NCBI GenBank assembly: GCA_027578815.1
Contig: JANBTH010000381.1
Coordinates: 1 to 18,738 of the forward strand
Direction: 5' to 3'
DNA: 18,738 nucleotides
Source: Coemansia sp. RSA 1804
Lineage: Eukaryota; Kickxellomycota; Kickxellomycetes; Kickxellales; Kickxellaceae
Positions 17,762-18,738 of this stretch are shown here, in pieces; position 1 is the stretch's first letter, and the number at the start of each line of letters is the position of its first letter. The position numbers and the translations under genes are program-made. The notes under the pieces were generated by a model. That model did not search any database. It was not told the origin of the DNA and worked only from the letters and a program-made list of their open reading frames with translations.

Positions 17762-18661
17762 TTATTACAATTTTATTCACCATGTCTGGTTTTTTATAAT
17801 ATCTCTTAAACCGGCAATTGAAATGGGCTATAAATTTAAAGAGAAATAGTACACATTGTTATCTATTGAATAATATGTTTTATACATGAATTACTTGATT
17901 ATGTAAAAAGATACTGTAATTTGAAGATCAGCACGCTTTAGCAACAGTTATTTGGCTAGCTTTTAAGTAGACCTCTTTTTTTAACAAAACATGCATTGCT
18001 CTTAAGCAATCAACTAATTTTGTGTATTATTATAATTGCTATTTCTCTTTATTATCCAATTTTTAACTTTGTTAAAATTCAAGATAAATTGCAGCATGAC
18101 CTAAATCAATAAAAACAGGTTGCTATTCCTGACATAGTGCTGCGATAATGCCATATGTCATATAAGACAAGGAATGTTTCGTATTTAACTGTATCATTCA
18201 TTGCCAAGAATAATGGTATTAACCTATTCAAAATGTTGAATGTTGTTCAATACTGCCATTACCAACCACCTGTCAGAAAATCATAAAAACCACCTCCGAA
18301 ACTAGTAACACTGCAACAAATGCTAAAAAATTATTTCAATAACTTAGAATTGTATGTCAGTGTTAAAATTTTTTATGTTCTTATTTTCTTAAGACCTTAG
18401 ATAAGTATGTATTAAATAATTCTAAACCATTTCTTCTTGCATGTTACTGGCTTCTTTGGCTGGTATTAATTAAAATGATATAAACTGTGGGCAATTGAAA
18501 ACTAGAAAAAAGCATATTTTCCAATAAAACTAAATTCAACAATATAGTTTCTGACATACAAAAGTAAATATGGAAAACTGTGGCTCACAGCTTAAAAGCA
18601 TTATATGTAGGGTATAACCAAGCATGATAGCAAATACATTGCAATAATCTTTGAGTCAATG
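17762..18661. other. Very AT-rich non-coding flank
   Basis: About 900 bp with markedly higher AT content than the gene-bearing part and dense stop codons in all frames. A T-rich tract ending TTATAG on the minus strand near 17838 could be a splice acceptor for the unrecognised gene to its left. I see no transposase, reverse transcriptase, RNA gene or array. It abuts the right inverted repeat. Confidence 0.6.
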
Positions 18662-18738
18662 TATATTAAACATGATATCTATGAAATTAATAAATCTAAT
18701 ATCAAGATCTTAGAAATTTAAAATCAGTAGATGTGTGC
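18662..18738. repeat. Right copy of the 77-bp exact terminal inverted repeat
   Basis: The reverse complement of this segment equals bases 1-77 without mismatch; base 18661 breaks the match. On the plus strand the repeat can be read as the end of an open frame (YIKHDIYEINKSN... then stop); the left copy gives the same residues on the minus strand, so both read outward. This follows from the shared bases and does not prove coding. Confidence 0.95.

Noticed and set aside
1..18738. Whole window as a giant terminal-inverted-repeat transposon with captured genes
   Set aside because: No transposase, recombinase or other mobility gene is visible, and the contents are single-copy housekeeping genes. 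The repeat length of exactly 77 with a sharp edge fits an assembly overlap better.

Overview
The window reads as nuclear DNA from a fungus. Every recognisable protein is a eukaryotic housekeeping protein in its fungal form. Three genes need spliceosomal introns of about 110-215 bp with GTAAGT/GTATGT-type donors to make sense. Each gene has its own upstream region, and there are no operons or Shine-Dalgarno sites. The mix of short introns, compact spacing (100-950 bp between genes) and a retained THOC5-type protein suggests an early-diverging filamentous lineage such as Kickxellomycotina (Coemansia-like). That placement is inference and was not tested.

Layout, left to right. 1-627 is AT-rich non-coding DNA beginning with a 77-bp sequence that returns in inverted orientation at the right end. 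RFT1 (+, N-glycan precursor pathway) faces the gene for protein phosphatase 4 regulatory subunit 3 (-, PSY2/SMEK), which has five exons, four of them small and at the 5' end. A 610-bp spacer follows. Next is an unrecognised two-exon gene (-) for a secreted, cysteine-free, acidic, disordered 605-residue protein, then about 950 bp of AT-rich non-coding DNA. Thymidylate kinase (CDC8, -) and VPS26 (+, retromer, three exons with a four-codon first exon) diverge from a 275-bp shared promoter region. SHY1/SURF1 (-, cytochrome oxidase assembly) converges on VPS26, with DPH5 (-, diphthamide synthesis) behind it. DPH5 and TRM1 (+, tRNA m2,2G26 methyltransferase) are divergent. TRM1 is followed in tandem by a short THOC5-like gene (+). 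After it lies a probable 3' end of an unrecognised gene (-), then about 900 bp of very AT-rich DNA up to the inverted repeat.

The genes do not form a pathway cluster. The nearest thing to a functional pairing is DPH5/TRM1, two S-adenosylmethionine-dependent methyltransferases that modify the translation machinery and share one intergenic region.

The points most worth a second look are: the exact 77-bp terminal inverted repeat, which looks more like an assembly-graph overlap at a genomic repeat than a transposon end; the orphan secreted protein with a possible internal duplication; the in-frame presequence upstream of TRM1, which suggests dual nuclear/mitochondrial forms; and several exons that are invisible to a simple open-frame reading (PSY2 5' end, VPS26 5' end, the secreted-protein intron). 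I found no convincing novel multi-gene system here.
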